From assembly GCA_963751665.1 (NCBI GenBank), contig CAVVVF010000004.1, positions 558,001-622,000 of the forward strand: 64,000 nt of DNA. Direction: 5' to 3'. This DNA is from AC-69 sp963751665. GTDB taxonomy: Bacteria > Actinomycetota > UBA4738 > HRBIN12. The translations under genes and the position numbers were made by a program. Shown here in pieces: positions 16,545 through 27,519 of this stretch. Numbering within the stretch: the stretch's first letter is position 1; each line of letters starts with the position of its first letter. Below the pieces are notes generated by a model that worked only from the letters and a program-made list of their open reading frames with translations, was not told where the DNA came from and made no database searches.

Positions 16545-17744
16545 TCAAGCTCGCTTGCGGGCGAGGTCCAGGAACGGCAGCTCGACCACCGTGGCCGGGG
16601 ACCTTCCCCGGTTCGCCCTCCACCATCCACTCCACCGAGACGCGCGTGCCCGGTTCCGCCAGCCAGGGGGGAGCGACCCGAACCCGATCATCCGTTTCAG
16701 CGTCGGCGACCACGTCACGCTCGTCGCCCGGCCCACCAGCCGGCCCTGCTTGAACGCCGGCGCCGGGTCCCGGTGCACCGAGGCCGAGACCTCCGGCGGG
16801 AGGTCGTGGCGAGCGAACACCGCCTCGATCCCGGTCCAGTCGAGCTCCAGCCCGACCAGCCGCCGCCCCGGGCCGCCCCCGGCCTGCTCGAGCTCCAGGG
16901 CGCGCTTGCCCACGAAGTCGGCCTTGGCGAAGTCCACCATCCGTCCCAGGCCGATCTCGAACGGCGAGTACTCCTGCTCGGCGGACCGGGCGAGCCGCGA
17001 GCTCGTGTACTCGACCTCGATGAGGATCAGCCCGGCCTCCACCCGCGCCACGTCGAGGGCCCGGATCCCCGCCGGGCGGATCCCGTACGGCTGGCCGGCC
17101 TCGAACACGGCGTCCCACAGCTCCACGGCGGCCCCGGCATCGACCCACAGCTCGTAGCCCAGGTCGCCCGTGTAGCCGGTGCGGGTCACGTCCGTCTCGA
17201 TCCCACCGACCTCGGTCCGGCGGTGCCGGAAGTACCGAAGGTCGGCCCAGTCCTGCCGGGTGGCGGCCTCCAGCACATCGCGCGCGCTCGGGCCCTGCAA
17301 CGCCAGCGCGGCCACGTCCTCGGACACGTCCTCGATCGACGACGTCGAGCCCGTGCGCGTTCATGCGTGAACCACCGGTAGCGAGGGGTCGGCGGCGGTC
17401 CAGAAGTACGTCTGCTCTTCGCGGCGGGTGACCGTCCCGTCGTCGATCACCCGGCCGTGCTCGTCGCACCACGGCGTGTAGAAGACCTGGCCCACCGCGA
17501 GCTTCGTCGCGTCGCGGGTGATCACCCGGTCCACCAGCCGCATCGCGTCGGGTCCGGAGATCACGTACTTGTACAGCGGCGAGACGTCGATGACCGCGGC
17601 CGCCTCGCGGATCGCGTTGTACTCGATGTCGTGGAAGTCCGAGTACACCTGGGCCGAGAGGTACCCGGACCACTCGCCCCACGCGAGCTTCTGGTTGAGC
17701 CCCGACGTGCGGGGATGGAACGCGGTACCGACGGTCACTCGCAC
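16545..17744 (-). pseudogene. Aminomethyltransferase (GcvT) family protein, several frameshifts
   Basis: The product is a folate-dependent GcvT/DmdA-like one-carbon transferase, about 400 residues when joined. The N-terminal part (from 17744) contains 'IREAAAVIDVSPLYKYVISG' and 'VFYTPWCDEHGRVIDDG'. The middle part (17327 to about 16700) has 'LQGPSARDVL', 'RTGYTGDLGYELWVD' and 'DFVGKRALELEQ'. The end is 'VELPFLDLARKRA'. At least four single-base changes are needed to join it: two near 17330-17370 and two near 16610-16680. The conserved GYTGDLGYE motif supports the family. Substrate specificity (glycine cleavage, dimethylglycine, demethylase) is unresolved; no gcvP or gcvH lies nearby. It is divergent from the flavoprotein pair, so the two may work together on N-methylated substrates (inference). 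Confidence 0.75.
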
Positions 17745-17805
17745 GACCTCCGAGCCGAAGGGAACGGCGTGTAGTGTATGCGCCGATCCGGCTGGGGGAG
17801 AAGGG

Positions 17806-19412
17806 ATGGCGCAGCGCTACGACGCCGTCGTCATCGGCGGCGGCCACAACGGCCTCACGGCGGCGGCGTACCTGGCGCGAGGCCGGCAAGCGCGTGCTGG
17901 TCCTGGAGCGCCGCCACGTCCTGGGCGGCGCGGCCGTCACCGAGGAGGTCTTCCCCGGCTTCCGGTTCAGCGTCTTCTCCTACGTGGTGTCGCTGCTGCG
18001 GCCCGGAGATCATCCGCGACCTCGACCTGCCGCGGCACGGCCTGGAGATCCTGCCGCTCGACGGCACGTTCACGCCCGCTCGACGGCGACTACCTGTGGC
18101 GCGTGAACGACCACGGCAGGACCATCCGCGAGATCCGCCGGTGGTCGCGGAACGACGCCGAGGCCTACGAGGAGTACGGCCGGCCATGGTGGAGATGGCC
18201 CGGTTCGTCAAGCCCATCCTGTCCATGATCCCGCCGGACCCGGGCCGGCATCGACCCGCTCGAGTGGCTGCCCGTGGCCGGCCTGGCCAGGCGCTTCTCC
18301 GAGCTGCCCCGAGCGGCTCCAGCAGACGTTCGTCCAGCTGATGACGATGAGCGCCGCGGACTTCCTCGACCAGTGGTTCGAGACCGATCTGCTGAAGGCG
18401 ACGATGTCGGCGTCGGGCATCATCGGGACGTTCCTGGGCGTGCGCTCGCCCGGCACCGCGTACGTGCTGCTGCACCACTACATGGGCGAGATCGACGGCG
18501 CGTTCCGCTCCTGGGGCATCCCGCAAGGGCGGCACCGGCGGCATCAGCGACGCGATCGCGTCGGCGGCCCGGTCGCTCGGCGCCGAGATCCGGACCGAGG
18601 CGCCCGTGGCCCGCATCGACGTGAAGGGCGGCCGTGCCGTCGGCGTGACGCTGGAGCGGCGAGGAGATCCCGGCCCGCGTGGTGCTCTCGAGCGTCGATC
18701 CCGCGTCGACGTTCGTCAAGCTCGTCGAGCCGGGCGACCCTCGACGACGAGTTCCTGCGCGAGGTCCAGCGCTACAAGTACCGCGGCTCGTCGGGGAAGG
18801 TGAACCTGGCGCTCGACGGCCTGCCCGAGCTCGCGTGCATGCCGGGCACGGGCGAGTGCCTGCGCGGCGCGATCAGCTTCAGCCCCGCGCTCGACTACAT
18901 GGAGCGAGCCTACGACGACGCGAAGTACGGCCACTTCAGCCGGCGTCCGTACATCGACATGATCATCCCGACCCTCGTCGACCCGGCGATGGCGCCGCCC
19001 GGCAAGCACGTCATGAGCTGCTTCGTGCAGTACGCGCCCTACCACCTGGCCGACGGGGCGTATGGGACGAGCGGCACGCGACGCGTTCGGCGACACGGTC
19101 ATCGACACGATCGAGGAGCGGTTCCCCGACATCCGAAACCTGATCCTCACCAGCAGGTGCTGACGCCGCAGGACATCGAGGACATCACCGGCCTGACCGA
19201 GGGCAACATCTTCCAGGGCGAGCTGTCGCTGGAGCAGCTGTTCTTCAACCGGCCGGTGCCGGGCTGGGCGCGGTACCGCACGCCCATCAAGGACCTGTGG
19301 ATGTGCGGGTCGGCCACGCATCCCGGCGGCGGCATCATGGGCGCGCCCGGGCCGGATCGCGGCGCTCGAGGTCCTGAAGGCGCGGAGGGCCGGCCGGTGG
19401 AGGGCCGCGTGA
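17806..19412 (+). pseudogene. PYROXD2/CrtO-like FAD oxidoreductase 1, about 13 frameshifts
   Basis: Joined across frames this is a flavoprotein of about 530 residues of the phytoene desaturase/PYROXD2 superfamily. It starts at ATG 17806 after GGGGGAGAAGGG. The FAD dinucleotide motif is 'VVIGGGHNGLTAAAYLAR' then 'KRVLVLERRHVLGGAAVTEE'; a central 'KYRGSSGKVNLALDGLPEL' and the C-terminal 'CGSATHPGGGIMGAPG' are also present. About nine single-base insertions and four deletions, mainly in G/C runs (for example about 17881, 18003, 18077, 18181, 18240, 18308, 18530, 18660, 18738, 19065, 19078, 19153, 19350), break the frame, yet there are no in-frame stops and family motifs are intact. Its stop overlaps the GTG of the next, paralogous gene. 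Actual carotenoid activity is not implied. Confidence 0.75.
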
Positions 19413-21068
19413 CGCGGCACGGCGACCTACGACGCGATCGTCATCGGCGCCGGCCACAACGGCCTGGTGGCCGCGGCGTACCTGGCGAAGGCCGGCCGCA
19501 GCGGTCGCTGGTGCTGGAGCGCCGCGAGAGGGTGGGCGGCATCCTCGACGACCGACGAGGTCGCGCCCGGCGTCAGGGCGCCGGGCATCGCGCACACGGT
19601 CGGGCGGCTGCGGAGGTCGGTGATCGAGGACCTCGGGCTGGAGCGGCACGGCCTCGCGCTCATCGATCCGCCGGTGCGCGTGTTCGCGCCGCAGCCGGAC
19701 GGCTCTGCGCTCACGTTGTGGGCCGATCCCGCGCGGACCGCCGAGGAGCTGCGCGCGCGCTCGTCCGCACGACGCCGATGCGTACCCGCGCTTCGACCGC
19801 GGGTCCGAGCCCTGGCCAGCTTCCTGGCCTACCTGTACGCCGCGACCCCGCCCGACGTGAAGAGCCCTCGTTCGCCGACGCCATGAGCGGGGTCCGGATC
19901 GGCAACGCCTTCCGGCGCCTGGGCCGAAAGGCGTCGCGCGAGGCCACCCGGGCCATGCCCATGGCCATCGCCGACTACGTGGCGGAGTCCTTCGAGACCG
20001 AGCCGTTCGCGGGGCCGTCGCATCGCGGGCCGTGCAATACACCGCGATGGGGCCGTGGTCGGCGGGGACGACCGCAGTGTTCCTCGGCGACTCGGCCGGG
20101 AACGACGGGGGAGCGGCCGGGCAGTCGACGTTCGCTCGCGGCGGGCCGGGCGCGCTGGCCGAGGCCCTGGCCTCGGCGGCGAGGTCGCTCGGCGCTGAGA
20201 TCCGCACCGGCGCGGAGGTCGTCGAGGTGCTGACGAAGGAGCACCGCGCGATCGGGCGTCGCCTGGCGAACGGCGAGGAGCTCCACGCGCGAGTCGTGGT
20301 ATCGAGCGCCGACCCCAAGCGAACCATCACGACGCTGCTCGACCCGGTCGTGGTCGGACCCGACCTGATGTGGCGGGCCGGCAACATCCGCACGCCCGGG
20401 CGTCGTGTCGAAGGTGAACCTGGCCCTGTCGGGCCTGCCGGCGTTCGCCGGCGCCGAGGACCCGAGCGCCTGACCGGCCGCATCGTCATCGCGCCCGGGC
20501 ATCGACTACCTGGAGAAAGCGTTCGACGCGTCGAAGTACGGCCGGGTGAGCGACGAGCCGTACCTGGAGGCCACCATCCCCACCCTGCTGGATCCGACCC
20601 TCGCGCCCGAGGGCACGCACGTGATGAGCATCCTGGTGCAGTGGACGCCGTACCGGCTCCGCGAGGGCGACTGGGAAGCCGAACGCGAGCGCGTGGGCGA
20701 CCTCGTGGTGAAGACCATGGAGCAGTACGCGCCCGGGCTGGGCGAGCTGGTCACCGCACGGCAGGTGATCACGCCGGTCGACCTGGAGCGCGAGTACGGG
20801 CTCTCGGGCGGGCACCCGCTGCACGCCGAGCCCGGCCTGGACCAGTTCTTCGCCTGGCGGCCCGCTCCTCGGCCACGCGCGGTACCGGTTCGGGATCGAC
20901 GGGCTGTACCTGTGCGGCTCGGGCGCCCACCCGGGCGGGGGCATCACGGGCGCGCCCGGCGCGAACGCCGCCCGCGTGATCCTCTCCGACCTCAAGAAGC
21001 GCCGACACCCCCAAGCCAGACGCGGGTTCAAGCGCGGGGCGTGCCTGGTCGATGGACCTCCAGGATGA
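19409..21068 (+). pseudogene. PYROXD2/CrtO-like FAD oxidoreductase 2, about 12 frameshifts
   Basis: This tandem paralogue of the preceding gene begins at GTG 19409 (GTGA overlap) and ends at TGA 21066-21068, which overlaps the MoxR ATG. The dinucleotide motif reads 'YDAIVIGAGHNGLVAAAYLA' and the C-terminal signature is 'CGSGAHPGGGITGAPG'. Both copies share 'ASAARSLGAEIRT' and the following glutamate-rich strand. The frame is broken about a dozen times (for example near 19427, 19503, 19555, 19770, 19803, 19862, 20025, 20400, 20470, 20500, 20865). Indels again sit mostly in short G/C runs while residues stay conserved, so it is unclear whether this is real decay or poor sequence. Confidence 0.73.
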
Positions 21069-22040
21069 TCTCCACCGAGCCCGACCTCGCCCGCACGTCC
21101 GCCGCCCTCCGGCGCGTGGTGGACAACGTCGAGCGGGTCATCGCCGGCGGCCGGGAGGCCGTCGAGGCCGCCGTGGTGTGCCTGTTCGCCGAGGGGAACC
21201 TGCTCCTCGACGGCGTGCCTGGGGTGGGCAAGACCATGCTGGCCCGGGCCATCGCGGCATCCATCGACGGCACCTTCAGCCGGGTCCAGGCAACCCCTGA
21301 CCTCCTGCCCTCCGACCTCACCGGCATCTCGGTCTACGACCAGGAGGCCAAGCAGTTCCGGTTCGTCCCCGGGCCCATCTTCGCCAACGTGGTCCTTGGT
21401 GGACGAGATCAACCGGACCACGCCGCGCACCCAGTCCGCGCTCCTGGAGCCCATGGAGGAGCGCCAGGTCACCGTGGAGAACGTCACCCATCGCCTCCCC
21501 CAGCCGTACTTGCTGATCGCCACCGAGAACCCCATCGAGCAGCACGGCACCTACCCGCTCCCCGAGGGCCAGCTCGACCGGTTCACCATGACCGTGCACG
21601 TCGGGTACCCCGGCAACGAGGCGGCCAAGGAGGTCGTTCGGCGGCAGATGGTCCGCCATCCCATCGAGGACCTCACGCCCGTGCTGTCGGCCGAGGAAGT
21701 GGTGGAGCACCAGCGCGCCGTCCGGGCCGTTCACGTCGCCCAGGGCATCGTGGAGTACGTCGTCATGCTGGTGCAGGCCACCCGTGCCCATCCGGAAGTG
21801 CTGCTCGGGGCGTCGCCTCAGGTCGATGCTCGCGCTGACCCACACCGCGCAGGCCCGGGCGATCGCCGAGGGCAGGGGCTACGTCCTACCCGATGACGTG
21901 AAGGCCCTGGCGCCGGACGTGCTCGCCCACCGTCTGATCCTGAAGTCCCACGCGGGGACGGGTGGCGGGCGGGCCGTCGAGATCGTCCGTTCGGTGCTGG
22001 ACCAGGTCCCGGTCCCCCTGGGGATCCCGAAAGGCCGTAG
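21065..22040 (+). CDS. MoxR-family AAA+ ATPase (frameshifted)
   Basis: MoxR ATPases act as chaperones, usually with DUF58 (VWA-like) and transglutaminase partners, as here. ATG 21065 overlaps the upstream stop (ATGA). Walker A is 'LLLDGVPGVGKTMLARAIA' (about 47-65), Walker B 'LVDEINRTTPRTQSALLEPM', sensor 1 'LLIATENPIEQHGTYPLPEG'. Two breaks are seen: a surplus base near 21395-21400 just before the Walker B Asp-Glu, and another near 21820 before 'SMLALTHTAQARAIAEGR'. The frame then runs without a stop into DUF58. If one C is missing from the CCCCC run at 22014-22018, the gene would end at TAG 22038-22040, one base before the DUF58 GTG. I favour that over a true fusion. Confidence 0.82.
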
Positions 22041-22041
22041 C

Positions 22042-23261
22042 GTGCCAAGGCCGCGCCGGCGCATCGGGGCGCTCGTCGTTGGGGCGGCGCTGCTGTTCAC
22101 CGTGGGGACCAGCGTCCAGGCCGGGTGGCTCCTCGTCCTGTCGTCCGTCCTGCTCGGCGCGGCGCTCGCCGGGCTGCTGCTGCCGCTTCGGATGGTCCGC
22201 GGGGTGAGGGTCGAACGGCGGGCTCCGGAGGAGGCGTTCCAGGGCGAGGTCGTCGCGATCGAGCTCACCGTGACGAATCGCGGGCGGGGGATGAAGCTCG
22301 GGCTGGAGGTGGAGGATCCCCACGTGGCCCGGACCCGGATGATCGTCCCGCCGCTCGGAGCGGGGGATCGCACGGTGATCGGGACGACCCGGCGGGCCGC
22401 CCGCAGGGGCGTGCAGGAGTCCACCGCCGTCTCGGTCCGCTCCGCAGCTCCGTTCGGCGTGGCGCAGGCCCGCCGAGCCGTCGACGCTCCCGGTCGCACC
22501 GTCGTCTACCCCGCGGTGGTCGAGCTCGGAAGGGTCCCGCTGATCGACCTCGCGCCCACGCGCGACGTCGCCATGCACACCGAGCCTCGCCGGGGCTCCG
22601 GCCCCGAGTACCTCGGGATCCGCGAGTACCGCGTCGGCGACAGCATGCGGCACGTGCACTGGCCCTCCACGGCCCGCCACGGGCAGGTCATGGTCCGGGA
22701 GTTCGAGCAGGAGCACACCCGGCGGCTGGCCATCGTGGTGGACACGTGGGCGGACGCGGGGGAGGAGGACACCCCGCTCGACTCGGCGTGCTCGGTGGCC
22801 GCCTCGGTGGCCTTCGCCGCGCTCGGGCGGGGCCACGGGGTTCGCCTGGTGGCCGCGAGGGACGGTTCGGTCGACGTGCTGACTCGGGCCGAGCCGCGCG
22901 GCATGCTGGGTGGCTCGCCGAGCTCAGCTCGTTCGGCGGGATGCCGCTCGCCGACGTGATGGCCCAGCTCGACCACCACCTTCGCGGCGTCCACACCGTG
23001 CTGCTCGCGGTGCCCACGTGGCGGGCCAACGGGGGCTTCGCCGATGCCGCGGGTGCCCTGCGGTCGGAGGCGGGCGCGGTGGCCGTCGCCCTGATCGAGA
23101 GCCACACCTTCCCCCCCGACCGGCGGGCCCCGGTGTTGTCGCCACAGGAGGTCGAGCGGCTGTCAGGAGAGCTGGCGTCCCAGGGCGTGACCGTCTACCG
23201 CATTCGCTCCGGAGAGGACCTGGCAGAGTGCCTGCAGCAACCGTTCCCGCTCGCGTCGTGA
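22042..23261 (+). CDS. DUF58 domain protein (frameshifted near the end)
   Basis: This is a membrane-anchored DUF58 protein of about 406 residues. Two hydrophobic segments (about 10-30 and 34-52) precede a beta-rich region and the DUF58 signature 'GSGPEYLGIREYRVGDSMRHVHW' core (YxxGDxxxxIxW-type). A von Willebrand-like part with 'RRLAIVVDTWAD' follows. GTG 22042 follows a potential MoxR stop by one base. One G is missing near 22910-22915; beyond it the protein continues 'WLAELSSFGGMPLADVM' to TGA 23259-23261, which overlaps the GTG of the next gene. The MoxR-DUF58-transglutaminase order is a recurrent module in Actinomycetota; its biochemical role is poorly defined. Confidence 0.8.
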
Positions 23262-25425
23262 CCCGGGAGAAAGAGCCGCCCGAGGACTCCATCCGGCTTC
23301 GGGTGGTCGTGGCGGCGATGGTGATGGTGGCCCTCCTCGCGGTGATCGCCCAGGGCGCCGTCGATGCCTTCACCTGGATCGGCGGGGTGCTCCTGGTCCC
23401 CGCTGGATACGCGTTCTCGTACTTCCAGCGGCACAAGGCGAACGTCGGGACCAAGGTCGTGCTGGTCGTTGGCCTGCTGGCCGCCCTGGGCGCGTTCCTT
23501 CAGAACGTGCGGTTCGCCCAGTCGGTGGACCAGGCCCGGATCCCCCTGGCCTCGCTGTTCGTGTGGGTCCAGGTCCTTCACTCCTTCGACGTGCCGCGGC
23601 GGCGCGACCTGTCGTTCTCCGTCGTGTCCAGCCTGATCCTGGTGGCCGAGGCCGGATCGCTGTCGCTCGGGACGGGCTTCCTGGTCTTCCTGGTGCCGTG
23701 GGTGAGCCTGGCCGCGCTGTGGCTGTATCTGTCCCAGCGACCCGCGCGCGACGAGGTGCCCGAGCCCGCGTTCGTTCGGAAGGTCCGCTCCCCGGATCGG
23801 ATGACCGGCATCGCAGCCGGACGTTCGCTCGCGTTCGTGATGACCGCCGTCCTGACCGCCGTGGCCGTCGTGTTCATGCTCACGCCCCGGTTCCCGGGGG
23901 CCTTCGTCCGGCTCCCCCCGTTCGCGATCCGAACCGCGGTCTCGGCTCCGGGGTTCCAGGGCCAGGTGGTGAACCCTTGGCTGCCGGGGGGAGGTGGGAG
24001 CGGCGGGGTCGTGGACTTCTCGCAGATGCTCTATCCGGGGTTCGGGTCGAACGTGGATCTCCGGGCCAGGGGAACGCTGTCCCGCGCCGTCGTCATGCGC
24101 GTCCGCTCTCCCCAGGCGGCACTGTGGAGAGGGCAGGCCTACGACGTGTACGACGGGACGACCTGGACGGCGTCCGACACGGGGACGGTCGACGTGGGGG
24201 AGGACTTCGATCAGAGCTTCCAGATCCCCTCCGGCGTGAGCGACGTCCCCACCCGGCGGATCGTCACGACGTTCTACGTGCAGTCGAATCAGCCGAACAT
24301 CGTGTTCGCAGCCTACGTCCCGCAGCAGGTCTACTTCCCGGCGCCGGTGCTGACGGTGGATCGGTACGACTCGATCCACTCGCCGATCCTGCTGGACCCG
24401 GGGTTGATCTACAGCGTCGTGTCCACCGTCCCCATCACGACGCCGAGCATGCTGCGGGCGGCCCCGGCCGTGTGGAGCAAGGCCGAGATGAACCAGTACA
24501 CCCAGCTCCCGTCGGACTTTCCGGAGCGAGACGTGGCACTCTCGCGGCGGATCACTGCCTCGGCGCCCACGACGTACGGCAAGGTCATGGCGGTCCAGGA
24601 CTGGCTGCACCGCAACACGAGCTACAACATGGACATCCCACGGGATCCGCCCGGGGTGGACGCCGTGGACGAGTTCCTGTTCGTCCGCCGGGAAGGGTTC
24701 TGCGAGCACATCGCGAGCGCCATGGCCCTGATGCTCCGGGCCGTAGGGATCCCCACGCGGCTCGTGACCGGGTTCGGGCCGGGGCAGCGAAACCCGTTCA
24801 CCGGCTACTACGACATCCACCAGTCCGATGCGCACGCGTGGGTAGAGGTGCTCTATCCGGGTGTCGGATGGGTGCAGTACGACCCGACGTTCGGGGTGCC
24901 CTCGGCGGCGCCGGGGCTTGGAAGTCGGTTCATCGCGCCGGAGGTGATCCGGGCCATCGGGCGGTTCATCGCCAAGGTGACGCCGGAGCCGCTGAAGGCG
25001 GTGGCCCGGTGGGCCGGCTCGGCCATCGGCGCGGCGGCACGGGGGGTGCTCGCGTCGTGGCCGCTGTCGGTGGGGTTCGCGGGGTTGGTCGTCGCAGCGG
25101 CCCTGTGGCTTCGCCGCCGCCGTGCGACGCGCGCACGTGGTGCGCCGCCGAGCGGCGCCGCCAGGGCGTTCATCGCGCTGTCGGAGGCGCTGCGGGACCG
25201 GGGCCATCCCAGGGCGGAGCACCAGACCCCGACCGAGTTCCTGCGGGGGATCGAGCGGGACGGCGCCTTGCCTCGGGATCTGTTCAGTGACGCCGAGGTG
25301 GTCGTGCGCACGTTTGAGGGCGAGCGGTACGCGGGGCGGAAGCCGGACGACGAGGAGGTCGAGGGGGCGCTCGCGGCCGCGTCCCGCGTTCGCGAGCGCG
25401 CCCCCGCGAAGGCCTCCGGCTTCCG
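23258..25425 (+). CDS. TgpA-like membrane transglutaminase with DUF4129
   Basis: GTG 23258 overlaps the DUF58 stop. About six transmembrane segments occupy residues 15-215. The extracytoplasmic transglutaminase-like domain has a complete triad: Cys482 in 'RREGFCEHIASAMALML', His526 in 'SDAHAWVEVLYP' and Asp542 in 'VQYDPTFG'. One more membrane helix (about 605-625) precedes a cytoplasmic DUF4129 region ending 'EVEGALAAASRVRERA'. The family should end near 25.4 kb, but this frame has no stop until 26605, running antisense through the convergent helicase; I therefore place the end at the helicase terminus as an estimate. A lost stop through an indel is likely. Substrates of TgpA-like enzymes are unknown; a cell-envelope role is inferred. 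Confidence 0.83.
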
Positions 25426-27459
25426 CTACGTCGGACCAGAGCGATCGGAGCAGCTCGTCCGGTCCGCGTCCGCGCGCGGCGACGGCCCCGACCGGCTCGG
25501 CCTCGGACGCCTCGTCATCGGAGAACGTGGTTCGGCGCTCGAACAGCCCGCGCACGTCCTCCGGAAGGAACCGCGTGATCTGGGCGTGGTGGTAGCGGTC
25601 CTCGTACCCATGGTTGCGCCGGTGGTACCGGAGGGGGAAGTACACGTACAGGGCGTCGCGGGCCCGGGTGAGCGCCACGTACAGCAGGCGACGTTCCTCC
25701 TCGATCCGCTCCTCGTCGCCGGTGGCCATGTCCGAGGGGATCATGCCGTCGGCCGCGTGGATCACGTGGACCACGTCCCACTCGCCGCCCTTCGCCGAGT
25801 GGATCGTCGACAGGATCAGGTAGTCCTCGTCCAGGAGCGGCGGGCCGGCCAGCTCGGCGGTGGACGTCGGGGGGTCGAGCGCGAGGTCGGCCAGGAATCG
25901 CCCCCTCGTTGGGTAGCCCGCCGCGAGCTGCTCCAGCTGCTCGAGGTCTCGAAGGCGGGCGTCCGCGTGGTCGTAGCGGCGTGCCAGGATCGGCTCGAGG
26001 AACCGGCGGACCCGCCCGAGCTGTGCCGGAGGTGGCACGTCGTCCCCGCAATCCCGTGCCACCGACGCGAGCTCGTCCAGCCCGAGGCGAGCCGGCCCGG
26101 GGACGTCGCCGTCGGTGGCGAGCCTGCCGAGCCACCCCTCGACCACCTCCCTGTTCAGAGGCTGGAGCCCGCGCACGAGCTTCCGCGCCGTCGCGGGTCC
26201 GACCCCTCCAGGAGCTGGAACACGCGGAACCAGCTGACCTCGTCCCGGGGGTTCTCCAGGACCCGGAGCACGGCGAGGGCATCTTTCACGTGGGCGGCCT
26301 CCATGAACTTCAGGCCGCCGTACTTGACGAACGGGATGTTGCGCCGCGACAGCTCCACCTCCAGCAGGTCGCTGTGGTGTCCGGCCCGGAACAGCACGGC
26401 CTGCTCCTTCAGCGGCACGCCCTGCTCCCGGTGCTCCAGCACCGCGCGGCAGACCGCGTCGGATTGCTCCGGCTCGTCCAGGCACGTGAGCAGGACGGGC
26501 TGCCGTTCGCTTCTTCGTTCGGACCACAGGGTCTTCTCGTGCCGCTGCGGTGACATCGCGATGACCGCATTCGAGACGTCCAGGATGGGCTGGGTCGAGC
26601 GATAGTTCTGCTCCAGGCGAACCAGGCGCGTACCGGGGAACCGGTCGGGGAACTCCAAGATGTTCCGCACCGTCGCCGCGCGGAACGAGTAGATGGCCTG
26701 GGCGTCGTCGCCCACGACCATGAGGTCCTGGCCGGTCGGCCGGGTGGCGCGCAGGATGTCGGCCTGAAGGGCGTTCGTGTCCTGGTACTCGTCGACCAGG
26801 ACGTGGTCGAACATCGCGGCGACCTGCCCGCCGTCAGGCGTGCGGGCCAGCGCATGCCAATACAGCAGGAGGTCGTCGTAGTCGAGGCAGTGGTGCTCGC
26901 GCTTGCGCTCCGTGTAGTCCTCGAAGATCTCCCGGATGCCGTCGAGCTCCTCCGCACACCACGGGAAGTCGGTCTCGAGCACCTCGCGGAGCTTCGTCTG
27001 CGCGTTCACCGTCCGCGAGTAGATGTCGGCCAGCGTGTCCTTCCGCGGGAACCGGCGCTCGGTCGCCGCCAGGCCCAGGTCGCCGCGGATCAGGTCCATC
27101 AGGTCGGCCGAGTCGGTCCGGTCCATGACCGTGAAGTCCGGACGAAGGCCCAGGGCCCGCCCGTGCAGCCGCAGGAGCCGGTTACCGACGGAGTGGAACG
27201 TGCCGCCCCACACCCGGCCCACCGAGCGCTCGCCGGTCAGGCGCTCGGCCCGCGAGAGCATCTCCCGCGCCGCCCGCCGGGTGAACGTGAGCAGCAGGAT
27301 CCGCTCGGGGAGGACGCCCCGATCGACCAGCTTCGCCACCCGGCAGGCCAGGGTCTAGGTCTTCCCGCTGCCCGCGCCGGCCACGACCAGGAGGGGACCG
27401 CCGAGGTGGTCCACCACCTCGCGCTGGGCCGGGTTCAGGCGCTCCAGGGCATCGAACAT
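25426..27459 (-). CDS. UvrD/PcrA-like superfamily I helicase (in-frame TAG plus frameshift)
   Basis: This 3'-5' DNA helicase is about 678 residues long. Motifs in order: Q motif 'LNPAQREVV', Walker A 'VVAGAGSGKT', 'LLTFTRRAAREML', 'GTFHSVGNRLLR', Walker B 'HVLVDEYQDTN', 'MVVGDDAQAIYSFR', 'LEQNYRSTQPIL', 'LSTIHSAKGGEWDVV' and 'RRLLYVALTRARD'. Two lesions are present. A TAG at 27357-27355 directly follows GKT, where homologues have Arg or Gln (CAG to TAG would suffice). One missing G near 26208 shifts the frame in 'LLEGVGPATARKL'. ATG 27459 has TACACT ten bases upstream. A TAG at 25428-25426 in the adjacent frame is the likeliest natural end; the observed frame otherwise runs on antisense to the transglutaminase gene. 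Confidence 0.85.
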
Positions 27460-27506
27460 GCGTTCGAGGAGTGTAGGACCCGCCTGGGGTCCGCGCAAGG
27501 AGCCGG

Positions 27507-27512
27507 TACCAT
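27507..27512 (+). promoter_or_regulatory. Leaderless -10 element TACCAT (DUF2277 gene)
   Basis: TACCAT is followed by exactly seven bases and the ATG at 27520, without a Shine-Dalgarno sequence. The helicase gene diverges from the same 60-base region with its own TACACT. Confidence 0.55.
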
Positions 27513-27519
27513 CGATCGC

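Noticed and set aside
17806..21068. A carotenoid biosynthesis cluster
   Set aside because: The flavoproteins resemble CrtI/CrtO, but no phytoene synthase, GGPP synthase or cyclase lies nearby, and PYROXD2-like members have other roles.
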